Shown piece after piece: positions 8,901-16,410 of a stretch of DNA of 64,000 nucleotides (the first letter of the stretch is position 1; each line of letters starts with the position of its first letter). The position numbers were made by a program, and so were the translations under genes. The stretch is from contig NZ_JBNFTW010000008.1 of the NCBI RefSeq assembly GCF_049943955.1, forward strand, positions 1-64,000. Reading direction: 5' to 3'. The notes under the pieces are model-generated. The model ran no database searches. It was given only the letters and a program-made list of their open reading frames with translations, and was not told where the DNA came from. Source of the DNA: Desulfosporosinus sp049943955 (lineage in GTDB: Bacteria > Bacillota > Desulfitobacteriia > Desulfitobacteriales > Desulfitobacteriaceae).

Positions 8901-9891
8901 GATTCTTTACTTCAGCGTTTTTATAACCACAAACCGAGCAGAGTTGACTACTGGCGTAGTTCGCGGGAGCGACAATCACCTCGCGTCCGTACCAATGAGC
9001 TTTGTACTCTATCATGGTGCGAAATTCACTCCAGGACGCTTCGGAGATAGCTTTGGCAAGCTTGTGATTCTTGACCATAGTTTTAACGCGAAGGTCTTCT
9101 AAAACGATCACTTGGTTTTCGTGAATAATCTTAGACGACACTTTTTGTAAAAAATCACAGCGTTGATGGGCAATCTTTTCATGGAGACGAGCCACTTTCA
9201 GCCGTGCTTTATGACGATTGCGGCTACCTTTTTGCTTGCGAGACAAATCATTTTGTAGTTTTGTCAGCCGTCGCTCAGACTTCTTAAGATGCTTAGGATT
9301 CTTAACAACCGTACCATTTGATAAGACAGCAAAGGTTTTTAAGCCCATATCAATACCCACTTTAGTCGTGAGTACAGGAAGCGTAGCGATGTTGCATTCA
9401 ACTAAAAGCGAGGCATAATACTTGCCACTGGGGACCTGCGAAATCGTACAGGATTTAATGATTCCTTCAAAGATTCGGTGTTGCTGTACTTTAACCATAG
9501 TTTTGAGTTTCGGTACTTTAAGGTATCCATTTTGGATAAACACTGTACCGTCTTGATTATTGGTTATATAGCTACGATAGTTCGTTTTTTTCTTGAAATT
9601 AGGGAATCCAACGCTCTTATCGCGAAAGAAGTTCTTATAAGCCTTCTCAAGATTAAGCTGAGCGTTGGCTAACGCCAAACTATCGACCTCTTTGAGCCAA
9701 GGAAACATAGTTTTGTATTGTGCAGGGGTATTTTTCAACATCGTTTGAGTGATTTGGTAATGTTCGATTTTGTCATGAAGCATTGTATTATAGATAAATC
9801 GAACACAACCAAAGGTTTTTGCAAAGTAGATTTGTTGCTCTTGGTTCGGGTAGAGTCGATATTTATAGGCTTTAAGCAATGGCTTGTTCAC
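8809..9891 (-). CDS. tnpB: TnpB, RNA-guided nuclease of an IS605-type element
   Basis: The 360-residue protein starts MNKPLLKAYKYRLYPN, the usual TnpB N-terminus. It contains the RuvC-like nuclease split over DMGLKTFAVLSNG (first Asp, near residue 180), IVLEDLRVKTM (Glu) and HDRDVNASKNL (last Asp). A CxxC...CxxC zinc ribbon lies between the last two. All catalytic acids are retained and the frame is open, so it may be active. Known TnpB proteins cut DNA guided by an RNA from the element's right end, here about 8690-8900. A GGGAGG ribosome site precedes the ATG. Confidence 0.93.
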   Translation of the reverse strand: MNKPLLKAYKYRLYPNQEQQIYFAKTFGCVRFIYNTMLHDKIEHYQITQTMLKNTPAQYKTMFPWLKEVDSLALANAQLNLEKAYKNFFRDKSVGFPNFKKKTNYRSYITNNQDGTVFIQNGYLKVPKLKTMVKVQQHRIFEGIIKSCTISQVPSGKYYASLLVECNIATLPVLTTKVGIDMGLKTFAVLSNGTVVKNPKHLKKSERRLTKLQNDLSRKQKGSRNRHKARLKVARLHEKIAHQRCDFLQKVSSKIIHENQVIVLEDLRVKTMVKNHKLAKAISEASWSEFRTMIEYKAHWYGREVIVAPANYASSQLCSVCGYKNAEVKNLQLREWDCPSCGTHHDRDVNASKNLLNLAL

Positions 9892-10082
9892 CTCCCTATA
9901 AGTTTATTATACTACAACGAAGAGACAATAATTTATTGAGATAACGCAATTCACCCCCTCCCTGATCGTTGCGACGATTTGAGGAAGGGAACTTCTTGCT
10001 GACGTGGTTAAAGTATAATTGATCTATTTTTTTAACAGTTATTAAAAACTCAACAGGATTAGAGGGAGGGCGAGATTTACGA

Positions 10083-10673
10083 ATGTTAGCGGAATTTACC
10101 ATTATTAATGACCCATTACGTCCAAGTATTGGTACCAATCTCTGTTCAGTTTGCTGCCGAAATGCTGCAAATGATCCAAAAAAATTAGGTTGTTGCTCTT
10201 ATGAACCAGAATTTTGTCTTTTCGATTTAGTGTTTTTACACCTAAATTATCCAGAGATCTATACCTTAATTTTAAATAAAGGGCAAATAATCAAAGGCTT
10301 TAACGGAATAATGGTGGAAATGAAATCTGGTTTTAATCATTGTCCCTTTGCAAGTAATACGGGTTGTATTTTACCCAAAGACGCCACGACACCACTATGT
10401 CGTTTATATGTTTGCCGGGAGGCAGCTAAGTTTGGACCGCCGCAACTTGAAGCAAGATTTGATGAATACTTTTCAAGCAAAGAATATCACTTGAATAATT
10501 ATTTAAATGATAAACTGATTTATGAAGAGGGAATGACTAGCCCTGGTTTAGATAACTTTATTAAGGAATGTTCTCAAATCATCAAGGCTATGATATCGGA
10601 AGTCAATAGAATTGACCCGCCAACAGAGACTTTTACGAAGGAAATACCAATTGAAGATTTCAGGTTATTTTAA
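10083..10673 (+). CDS. Cysteine-rich hypothetical protein
   Basis: The 196-residue soluble protein has many cysteines in its first 120 residues (CSVCC, GCCSYEPEFC, HCPF, GCIL, LCRLYVC), arranged as in zinc or iron-sulfur binding YkgJ-like proteins, though no motif matches exactly. The C-terminal third is acidic and cysteine-free. GGAGGG upstream of 10083 and a strong terminator directly after the stop support a monocistronic gene. Function is not recognised; a metal-binding role is inferred only from the cysteines. Confidence 0.7.
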   Translation: MLAEFTIINDPLRPSIGTNLCSVCCRNAANDPKKLGCCSYEPEFCLFDLVFLHLNYPEIYTLILNKGQIIKGFNGIMVEMKSGFNHCPFASNTGCILPKDATTPLCRLYVCREAAKFGPPQLEARFDEYFSSKEYHLNNYLNDKLIYEEGMTSPGLDNFIKECSQIIKAMISEVNRIDPPTETFTKEIPIEDFRLF

Positions 10674-10711
10674 AAGGGACCGCCACTTTTTTGAAAGTGG
10701 CAGTCCCTTTT
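10672..10711 (+). terminator. Intrinsic terminator
   Basis: Arms AAAAGGGAC-GCCACTTT and AAAGTGGC-GTCCCTTTT form a long stem that overlaps the stop region of the cysteine-rich gene. The stem ends in T residues, so it could act in both directions. Confidence 0.85.
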
Positions 10712-10742
10712 GACTCAATTTCTATGAATTTTCCCAGTGTTC

Positions 10743-10904
10743 TTATCCATGACTAGTCTTTAATTGCTGAGGTTTAATTACATAATTGCGCTTGCTGAAA
10801 CGCTTGTGAATTAGTTTCGAAATGTGATAACAAGAAGTAGCAATTACTACAGCGCAGGCCCCAAGAAAAATAGCTAACATTATCATCGAAATCCATGCGA
10901 ACAT
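10743..10904 (-). CDS. Small single-pass membrane protein (53 aa)
   Basis: ATG at 10904 is preceded by AAAGGAGGCG (10911-10920), a near-perfect ribosome site at proper spacing. The 53-residue product has one hydrophobic helix (MFAWISMIMLAIFLGACAVV) followed by a basic tail rich in Lys/Arg/His. No family is recognised. The strong ribosome site and typical small-membrane-protein layout support it as real. Confidence 0.6.
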   Translation of the reverse strand: MFAWISMIMLAIFLGACAVVIATSCYHISKLIHKRFSKRNYVIKPQQLKTSHG

Positions 10905-10920
10905 ATACAACGCCTCCTTT

Positions 10921-11498
10921 ATAGCTTTAATTCAAGGTCTTGAAATAGCATTCCCTAAGAAAAAACTCTTAATTAGCTGCGGGATAAGTGCGGCCTCTGA
11001 GTTATTATTTATGAGATAGTGTTTACATTCACATTCTTAAATTCATTTAGCTGCTTCTACTTTATTAATTCATTGATCTTGTGTAAAGAATAACATTCTC
11101 AAAGCCCAAAGTCTATAGTCAATTGCTATCTTATCGATTAATATTTTTAATTGTTATTGATCTGAATAACTCTCTTTTTTGCAAATGAGTTTCTTAGTCA
11201 TTATTACCTTTACCTTTTTATCTTGAGGGACACCCCGTTTGGCCTCATGTTTTCGCAACAAATCGCCATAGATCTCGTCGAATTCTTACCTATTTTTAAT
11301 GAACATCAGTAAACAAAATAGCACTAAACTCCAGTTGCGGAGTAGTTCTATTTGCAGACAATCCTATCATCCAAAGGTGTTGCTCCTAACTCAAATCAGC
11401 AATCATGATTTGAAATTATTAGGTTCTTTGTCGGTCGCACTTATTACTTTTTTCTTTAGCTACAAATTATAGAAATGGAAATTTATAACGGAAATAAA
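10921..11498. other. Gap without a confident gene; possible decayed frame
   Basis: No gene can be supported in this AT-rich stretch. On the minus strand 11288-11154 is an open stretch of 44 codons without a start (reading EFDEIYGDLLRKHEAKRG and onward). Its vague resemblance to the C-terminal end of IS110-type transposases suggests a relic, but this is weak. Confidence 0.3.
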
Positions 11499-11546
11499 AG
11501 AAAGCTGTATTGAAGGATATGATCATACCCCCTCTACAGCTTTCCT
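11499..11546 (-). terminator. Intrinsic terminator of the ferredoxin gene
   Basis: Arms GAAAGCTGTA and TACAGCTTTC with a T-rich run on the minus strand lie just after the ferredoxin stop codon at 11559. Confidence 0.75.
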
Positions 11547-11558
11547 TTTCCTTATATA

Positions 11559-11750
11559 CTACTCTTCAATAGAAATACAATGCGCAGGACAACCCTGAGC
11601 GGCTTCTTTAGCAGCTTCCTCACATTCGCTGGGGACTGGAGTTGTATAAACTTCTGCTAACCCATCATTACCCATTCTGAATACCTCAGGACAAAAGGCA
11701 GGGCAGGATTCACACCCGATACATTCATCTTGATTTACTTCAGCAATCAT
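11559..11750 (-). CDS. Single-cluster [4Fe-4S] ferredoxin
   Basis: The 63-residue acidic protein has the N-terminal cluster motif with Cys10, Cys13, Cys16 and Cys20-Pro, and the distal Cys54-Pro. The middle (EVFRMGNDGLAEVY) matches one-cluster ferredoxins of anaerobic Firmicutes and Desulfovibrio. It acts as a cytoplasmic low-potential electron carrier. Two extra cysteines (43 and 58) are present beyond the usual set. GGAGG stands upstream of the ATG. It is 90 bp downstream of the NifX-like gene and could be co-transcribed with it. Confidence 0.92.
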   Translation of the reverse strand: MIAEVNQDECIGCESCPAFCPEVFRMGNDGLAEVYTTPVPSECEEAAKEAAQGCPAHCISIEE

Positions 11751-11839
11751 TAAAATAACCTCCTTAATTTGTACTCCCTAAGTAAAAAGTAACAGTTACT
11801 AATTACTACTATATAAGAATTAGAGCTTTTTTTCAAATC

Positions 11840-12196
11840 TTAACGACCACATTCGTTCCGATGTATATGTTCATTACAAACAGCACCATTAGTTTTGAGA
11901 GTACCTTGCAGATACTGCTCAGCAACGACCTTGGCATGTCCCCCGGCGCCTGTTATCACTTGAATTCCCTTCTCGTTAAATATTTCTATTGCCCCGCCGC
12001 CCATACCGCCTGAAACAATAACTTCTACTCCTAAGTCATTTAAAAAGTTGGGTAAAAAGCCAGACTTATGTCCAGGGTTTAATAATGATTCGACGTTAAC
12101 AATTTGATGATTTTCCACAGAAAAAATACTGAAACTACGGCAATGACCAAAATGATCGGCAACCATACCATTATCACTGGCAACTGCAATTTTCAC
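11840..12196 (-). CDS. NifB/NifX-family iron-molybdenum cofactor-binding protein
   Basis: The 118-residue protein has the ribonuclease H-like NifX/NafY fold signature: MKIAVASDNGMVADHFGHCRSFSIF at the start and VIVSGGMGGGAIEIFNEKGI in the middle. A C-terminal His/Cys tail (CNEHIHRNECGR) follows. Such small proteins are common in anaerobes that lack nitrogenase, usually near Mrp-type ATPases. They are thought to carry or sense metal-sulfur clusters. No nitrogenase gene is in this window. It has its own consensus promoter at 12302-12329. Confidence 0.85.
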   Translation of the reverse strand: MKIAVASDNGMVADHFGHCRSFSIFSVENHQIVNVESLLNPGHKSGFLPNFLNDLGVEVIVSGGMGGGAIEIFNEKGIQVITGAGGHAKVVAEQYLQGTLKTNGAVCNEHIHRNECGR

Positions 12197-12279
12197 TTAA
12201 GAATACCCCCTTATTTGCAAAATACAAAACCCGCCCTCCAAATCGATGTCAAGCCAATTTATTAGCCGCAATCCCGATA

Positions 12280-12330
12280 TTGACATATGCCCTTTTTGTC
12301 AATTATACTTAATTTTGAACATATGTCAAT
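12280..12330. promoter_or_regulatory. Overlapping divergent promoters with an 11-bp inverted repeat
   Basis: Minus strand: TTGACA (12329-12324), 16 bp, TATAAT (12307-12302), reading to the NifX-like gene. Plus strand: TTGACA (12280-12285), 18 bp, TATACT (12304-12309), reading to the gene at 12457. The two -35 boxes form the perfect inverted repeat ATTGACATATG (12279-12289) and CATATGTCAAT (12320-12330), which may also be an operator. Confidence 0.65.
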
Positions 12331-12456
12331 AAAGATTCTGACTAATTCTTTTTCCTTACTGATACTCGACAAGATTGACAAAATCGCTTGTACGAAAACA
12401 TATAGTTTATAAACTCAATCTATGAACCGTAACATTGCCATGGAAAGGAGAGAATT

Positions 12457-12933
12457 ATGATATGCTTTCCTAAAAATTTGAAGGATACCGGAATTTTTGT
12501 TTATGAATTTTCAGTTTCCAGTCCTAATTTAACGTTATCTGCTGAGACAATAAAAATAGCACTCAACACGTTTAACGATCGCATATTTAAAAATCACAAA
12601 CTTCAATTTGAAATTGTGAATTACGGAACTGACACAATTTGTTTAGAGGGCCCAACAACAGTAGAACCAACTCAATTTTGTTTTCATTTTTGTAATACAA
12701 GACAGGGTATTTATTTGGAGCGGCTTATATTACCCTCACAGTATATAAGAAAGAAAATTGGGTCTTTTTGTGTTCAATGGCTTCAAGAATTTGCTCGTGA
12801 TTTTGGCTTCAAATACATTGTTCTCGGTTCAATTGCCGAAGCTCGCTTATTCTGGACCAAAATGGGATTTCGATCTCTTACAGCAAAAGAATTATATAAA
12901 TTCCCTGGTTACCAAGGACGATACACTCACTAG
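12457..12933 (+). CDS. GNAT-like hypothetical protein
   Basis: A 158-residue soluble protein. Its C-terminal half looks like the end of a GNAT acetyltransferase: a long helix (SFCVQWLQEFARDFGFKYI), then EARLFWTKMGFRSLT, resembling the AxxFYxKxGF segment. The usual RxxGxG/A acetyl-CoA loop is not evident, so catalysis is uncertain. GGAGAG precedes the ATG. It is divergent from the NifX-like gene and shares its promoter region. Confidence 0.6.
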   Translation: MICFPKNLKDTGIFVYEFSVSSPNLTLSAETIKIALNTFNDRIFKNHKLQFEIVNYGTDTICLEGPTTVEPTQFCFHFCNTRQGIYLERLILPSQYIRKKIGSFCVQWLQEFARDFGFKYIVLGSIAEARLFWTKMGFRSLTAKELYKFPGYQGRYTH

Positions 12934-13002
12934 CATAGACCAGCAAACGTTATTTACTTGCGGTGGTCTAACAAAGTACTAAGTAATTATGTGACATAAA
13001 GC

Positions 13003-13947
13003 TTAGCAGGAGATAACCCTGTTTCGACCTTTAGACTTCGCTTCTAATAATGCTTTATCCAGCCTTATTATAACTTGGTCAGTATTTTCATTTGGTTTAT
13101 ATTCCCCAACTCCTAAACTAATGGTTATTTTTTGTCCTATTCCAAAGTCACGTTTTTGGATTACGTTTCTTATTTTATCGGCAACCTTTCTCGCGTCCTC
13201 TAACTCCGATCCATTTAGGATAATGATAAATTCTTCTCCGCCCCAACGAAATAAGCGATCTGTTTTTCTGATATTCATCAATACTAAATCAGAAATATGC
13301 CGCAGAATAAGATCACCCGTTTTATGCCCATATCGATCATTGATCGTCTTAAAATGATCAATATCAAAGAATATTAAGGAAAATGAGATATTATACTTTT
13401 CCTTATCCTTAATGACTAGGTTAAGATCATCATTGAATTTTCTGCGGTTATATACCCCAGTCAACGCATCCAACGTGGCCATTTTTTCAAGCTTACCATT
13501 CATTACCTTTAGCTCGTTAATATAAGTTTTTAACTGGCTTTCATATTCTTTTTTTTCTGTTATATCACGGGTTGTCCCTATGTACCCGATGAATCGTTCT
13601 TCTTCAAACATCGGCTTAGAAGATACTTCAAACCATTTGACAAATCCGTTCTTACAAACAAATTGAACATCATATAAGATTATTTCTTCGGAATCTCCAT
13701 CTATTCGTTTTTGAACACGTGGCATGGACTGATTGATAAACTGATTTCTTGACTCTTCAGCCAAAAACTCCGGCATTTTATGTCCTATCAAATCACCAAC
13801 ATCATAACCTGTCATCTCCTTAACGTTTGGGCTTACAAAGGTAAAAACGAAATCCTTAGTCATTTCCCAAACCACATCTTTAATATTTTCAATGATATAC
13901 TTATACCGATTAAATTGATGGTATTGAAAATTCATATCCTCTTCCAT
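13003..13947 (-). CDS. PAS-GGDEF diguanylate cyclase
   Basis: Predicted to make cyclic di-GMP from two GTP. An N-terminal PAS domain (about residues 10-130, with GYIGTTRDITEKKEYE at its PAC end) is linked by a short coiled coil to a GGDEF domain (DALTGVYNRRKF onward). The signature is GGEEF in RWGGEEFIIIL, an active variant. No RxxD inhibitory site is seen immediately upstream of it. No transmembrane segment is visible, so sensing is cytoplasmic. The ATG at 13947, 6 bp after GAGGG, is preferred to the TTG two codons earlier. Confidence 0.9.
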   Translation of the reverse strand: MEEDMNFQYHQFNRYKYIIENIKDVVWEMTKDFVFTFVSPNVKEMTGYDVGDLIGHKMPEFLAEESRNQFINQSMPRVQKRIDGDSEEIILYDVQFVCKNGFVKWFEVSSKPMFEEERFIGYIGTTRDITEKKEYESQLKTYINELKVMNGKLEKMATLDALTGVYNRRKFNDDLNLVIKDKEKYNISFSLIFFDIDHFKTINDRYGHKTGDLILRHISDLVLMNIRKTDRLFRWGGEEFIIILNGSELEDARKVADKIRNVIQKRDFGIGQKITISLGVGEYKPNENTDQVIIRLDKALLEAKSKGRNRVISC

Positions 13948-13953
13948 TGACAA

Positions 13954-14320
13954 CCCTCTTTAATTTCAGTATCTTTTACAACAAATCAAACGCTGCTTGC
14001 TTATCTCACTTTAAAGTTGTTCCTTGAAATTACAAATTTCAATTCAACACTTTTCCTAAATATTCCTTCTTGAATCTCCAATATGTAACAAAAAAGTAAC
14101 ATTCTCAGGAAAGCACTTCAGTCTTCTCGAGAAATCAGACTAAAGCAGGGTAACAACAAAGGAGCGCTGCAAACTGCATCCTTGGGACGCTGACTTTTTG
14201 ATGTATACAATACTAAAACAGCCCAGTTTAAAATAATTTTTTTCGAATTGCTATCATTTTTCTGCCTATTAGTTGTATCTTACAGTTTAGCTGCTCTGGG
14301 AGAATAATTTTGACTCTAAG
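13954..14320. other. Intergenic region, no gene seen
   Basis: No supported open frame. The stretch 14118-14152 forms a hairpin (AGTCT...AGACT around TCTCGAGA). The following segment to 14204 contains GCGCTGCAAACTGCA and GGGACGC, which may belong to a structured leader, but no known RNA family can be assigned. Confidence 0.35.
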
Positions 14321-14366
14321 AAACGAAAAAATAACGTCTATCTTTGAAGACGTTATTTTTTCGTTT
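14321..14366. terminator. Strong hairpin terminator
   Basis: Near-perfect arms AAACGAAAAAATAACGTC and GACGTTATTTTTTCGTTT with A-run and T-run on either side. It can terminate the minus-strand gene ending at 14391 and transcripts from the other side. Confidence 0.85.
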
Positions 14367-14390
14367 CTTGATATATTTTCCGTTTCAAAA

Positions 14391-14828
14391 TTAGGCTGTT
14401 TGCTGAACGCAAAGTCTAGGATACCTAAATCCTGCTTCTTTGGCCATAGTCACAAATAGATCTTTATCACAATCAACCATGATTTTAAAATAGGACAATT
14501 CCTTAAAGTGAGTATCTGTACATTCTCGAATATCAACTTGCCATTGAATCCCCAGTCCTTTAGCAAAGGTCAATATCCTCGCCAAATATTCGAAACTTAC
14601 ACGAACCATCCCCAAGGGAGTTACATCCTCATCATTTTGAGTAACAACTTTATTAATTACTTGAATCTCCATATTTCGGGGTATCTCGCCGCCTGTTTGA
14701 ATAAGTTTTGTTATCAGATCATGATAGACTTGCTGATACTCTTGGAGTTCCTCTTCTCTTAGCTCTCTTACACAACTGTCTTGACCCTTTAACGTAAATC
14801 GTTTTATAAATTCAGCACATTTTTCCAT
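14391..14828 (-). CDS. Hypothetical protein, 145 aa
   Basis: A soluble alpha/beta protein with scattered cysteines (Cys4, the CVRE, RECTD and VDCDKD cysteines, and CVQQTA near the end) and no membrane segment or recognised motif. GGAGGGG stands upstream of the ATG and a strong terminator follows. It is most likely monocistronic. Function unknown. Confidence 0.65.
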   Translation of the reverse strand: MEKCAEFIKRFTLKGQDSCVRELREEELQEYQQVYHDLITKLIQTGGEIPRNMEIQVINKVVTQNDEDVTPLGMVRVSFEYLARILTFAKGLGIQWQVDIRECTDTHFKELSYFKIMVDCDKDLFVTMAKEAGFRYPRLCVQQTA

Positions 14829-15053
14829 ATTAAACCCCTCCTTGTTAAAGTGTTAACATTCACATGTTTCTTCTTGAAACATCTAAAATCTATATGCGAA
14901 TTATATTTCTTTTTCCATCTTGATCTTACTTAAAGAGTACCACCGGAAATAGTTTTATGTCTATAGGATCGCTTTATCTTGACAATCAATTATTTATATT
15001 CCAATCCATTTGTTCTTGTCCAATATAGCAACCCAAGGCTTATTATAGGCCAT

Positions 15054-15092
15054 GGACGGCCGGCGTTCCCTTCTCGCCGTCCATGGCTTCAG
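15054..15092. other. GC-rich inverted repeat downstream of the thi operon
   Basis: Arms GCCATGGACGGC and GCCGTCCATGGC enclose about 14 bases. It lies 60 bp past thiE without a clear T-run, so it may be a transcript-stabilising stem or the end of an unseen repeat. The rest of 14829-15154 shows no gene. Confidence 0.5.
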
Positions 15093-15154
15093 GGACACTC
15101 GGCCAATCCACACTTCCTATTTTCATTCTTCCTATAACGTAGATATGGGGTGTC

Positions 15155-15787
15155 TTAGCCAACTTTCTTTTTCAAGATGCGGTTTAACTTCAAAATAGTG
15201 CCGGGGATATCCTCACTGCCAACGATCTCGGTAACTAAGGCCACAGTCTCAGCGCCGTTTTTGACTACGTCAGGTAAATTATGCTCCTTGATTCCGCCAA
15301 TGGCTACAAAGGGAATATCCAAGTCTTCAACCACATAACGCAAGTACTCTAAACCAACGGGAGCACAGACATCGGTTTTCGTCTGAGTTTTATAAATTGG
15401 ACCAACACCAATATAATCCGCTCCTTCCCTTACTGCGGCTTGGGCTTGTTCAGGGGAATGAGTAGACAGACCAATTAGGCGATTCGGCCCCACAATTCCT
15501 CGCACAACCTTAACGGGCAGATCGTCCTGACCAACGTGGACCCCGTCCGCATCAACTGCTAGGGCTAAATCGAGATGATCGTTGACAATAAATAAGGCTC
15601 CGGCCTCACGAGTCATCGTTCTTAAAGCCAGACATTCTTCATACATAGCCTTCATCTTTTTCGATTTTTCCCGATACTGCAGAATTTTTACACCGCTCTC
15701 TAGAATCTGCTTACCTACTTCTACGTTACTTCTGCCCAGAGAGTGAGGTTCAGAGGTAAGGGCGTATATCCCCTTTGGTAGAATCAT
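15155..15787 (-). CDS. thiE: Thiamine-phosphate synthase
   Basis: Joins HMP pyrophosphate and thiazole phosphate to thiamine phosphate. The TIM barrel has QYREKSK, IVNDHLDLALAVDADGVHVGQDDLP, GLSTHSPEQA, YIGVGPIYKTQTK and VAIGGI, all ThiE signatures. The start at 15787 (MILPKGIYALT), behind AGGAGG about 9 bp upstream, is preferred to a start 10 codons earlier; this gives 210 residues. It begins 5 bp after thiF ends and is the last gene of the TPP-controlled unit. Confidence 0.95.
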   Translation of the reverse strand: MILPKGIYALTSEPHSLGRSNVEVGKQILESGVKILQYREKSKKMKAMYEECLALRTMTREAGALFIVNDHLDLALAVDADGVHVGQDDLPVKVVRGIVGPNRLIGLSTHSPEQAQAAVREGADYIGVGPIYKTQTKTDVCAPVGLEYLRYVVEDLDIPFVAIGGIKEHNLPDVVKNGAETVALVTEIVGSEDIPGTILKLNRILKKKVG

Positions 15788-15792
15788 AAAAG

Positions 15793-16407
15793 TCAATCCT
15801 CCTGCCCTAAAATCCAAGTAAGAACGACATCAGCTTCCTTAGCCGCCGCTATGCTGACTCTTGGGGACATCGGCGGTCGATGCAGAGTGACTTCGGATGT
15901 TAAATCTCCAACGATGACCAACTTTGAATTAATTTGATGAGTCCTTAAGGCGTCTGAATTCCCCCAGCCTGCTATCCCTGAGGCACTTACAACTTTTTTT
16001 CCAAGGGTCACTGCCGCTTCGACAAATAGTTTTTTTATTTCAGCCCGGTCTAAGGCTTCAAGCCAAAGATCACAGTCTGCAAATAAGTCCTCGATATTTT
16101 CCTTGCCGATTTCTTCTGTAGCTATCCGCAATTGCACATCAGGATTAATACGTTTTAAATTTTCCGCTAAAGCTTCTACTTTAAAACGCCCTACTTGGTC
16201 GGCAAAATAAAATTGCCGGTTAAGATTGCTCGCTTCTATCCGATCAAAATCCACAATCGTTAAGTCTTGACACCCTGATCTGACAAGATGCATGGCTGCA
16301 TTAGAGCCTAAACCTCCTGCGCCTGCGATCCCGATCTTTGCACCTGTGAAGCGGGAAAAGAACCTTTCGCCTAAGGTATTTTTTAAACTTTCAAGCAAAG
16401 GATTCAT
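15793..16407 (-). CDS. thiF: ThiF-type sulfur-carrier adenylyltransferase
   Basis: E1-like enzyme that adenylates the ThiS C-terminus for sulfur transfer. The 204-residue protein has the nucleotide loop GIAGAGGLGSNAA, DFDRIEASNLNRQFYF and a C-terminal domain. It is the short clostridial form without the zinc CxxC pair of longer ThiF/MoeB proteins. It sits 3 bp after thiH and directly before thiE. Confidence 0.92.
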   Translation of the reverse strand: MNPLLESLKNTLGERFFSRFTGAKIGIAGAGGLGSNAAMHLVRSGCQDLTIVDFDRIEASNLNRQFYFADQVGRFKVEALAENLKRINPDVQLRIATEEIGKENIEDLFADCDLWLEALDRAEIKKLFVEAAVTLGKKVVSASGIAGWGNSDALRTHQINSKLVIVGDLTSEVTLHRPPMSPRVSIAAAKEADVVLTWILGQED

Positions 16408-16410
16408 GGT

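Larger units (their letters stand above)
8685..9992 (-). mobile_element. IS200/IS605-family element with tnpB only (IS1341 type)
   Basis: An intact tnpB is framed by subterminal hairpins: one at the right end (8697-8731, arms around ACGTTC/GAACGT with outer CACTT/AAGTG) and one at the left end (9955-9990, ATCGT/ACGAT with outer GGAAGGG/CCCTCCC). No tnpA Y1 transposase is present, so the element cannot move by itself without a partner. The boundaries are approximate: the right end is placed at GTTCAC (8691-8686 on the minus strand), the left just outside the hairpin. Confidence 0.75.

Noticed and set aside
11840..12196. Evidence for nitrogen fixation
   Set aside because: The NifX-like protein alone is widespread in anaerobes without nitrogenase, and no nif structural genes are in the window.
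14118..14204. Cyclic di-GMP riboswitch near the diguanylate cyclase gene
   Set aside because: GCAAAC and GGGACGC blocks recall the first half of the GEMM-I aptamer, but the second stem with its receptor is missing, and the apparent orientation leads to no downstream gene.
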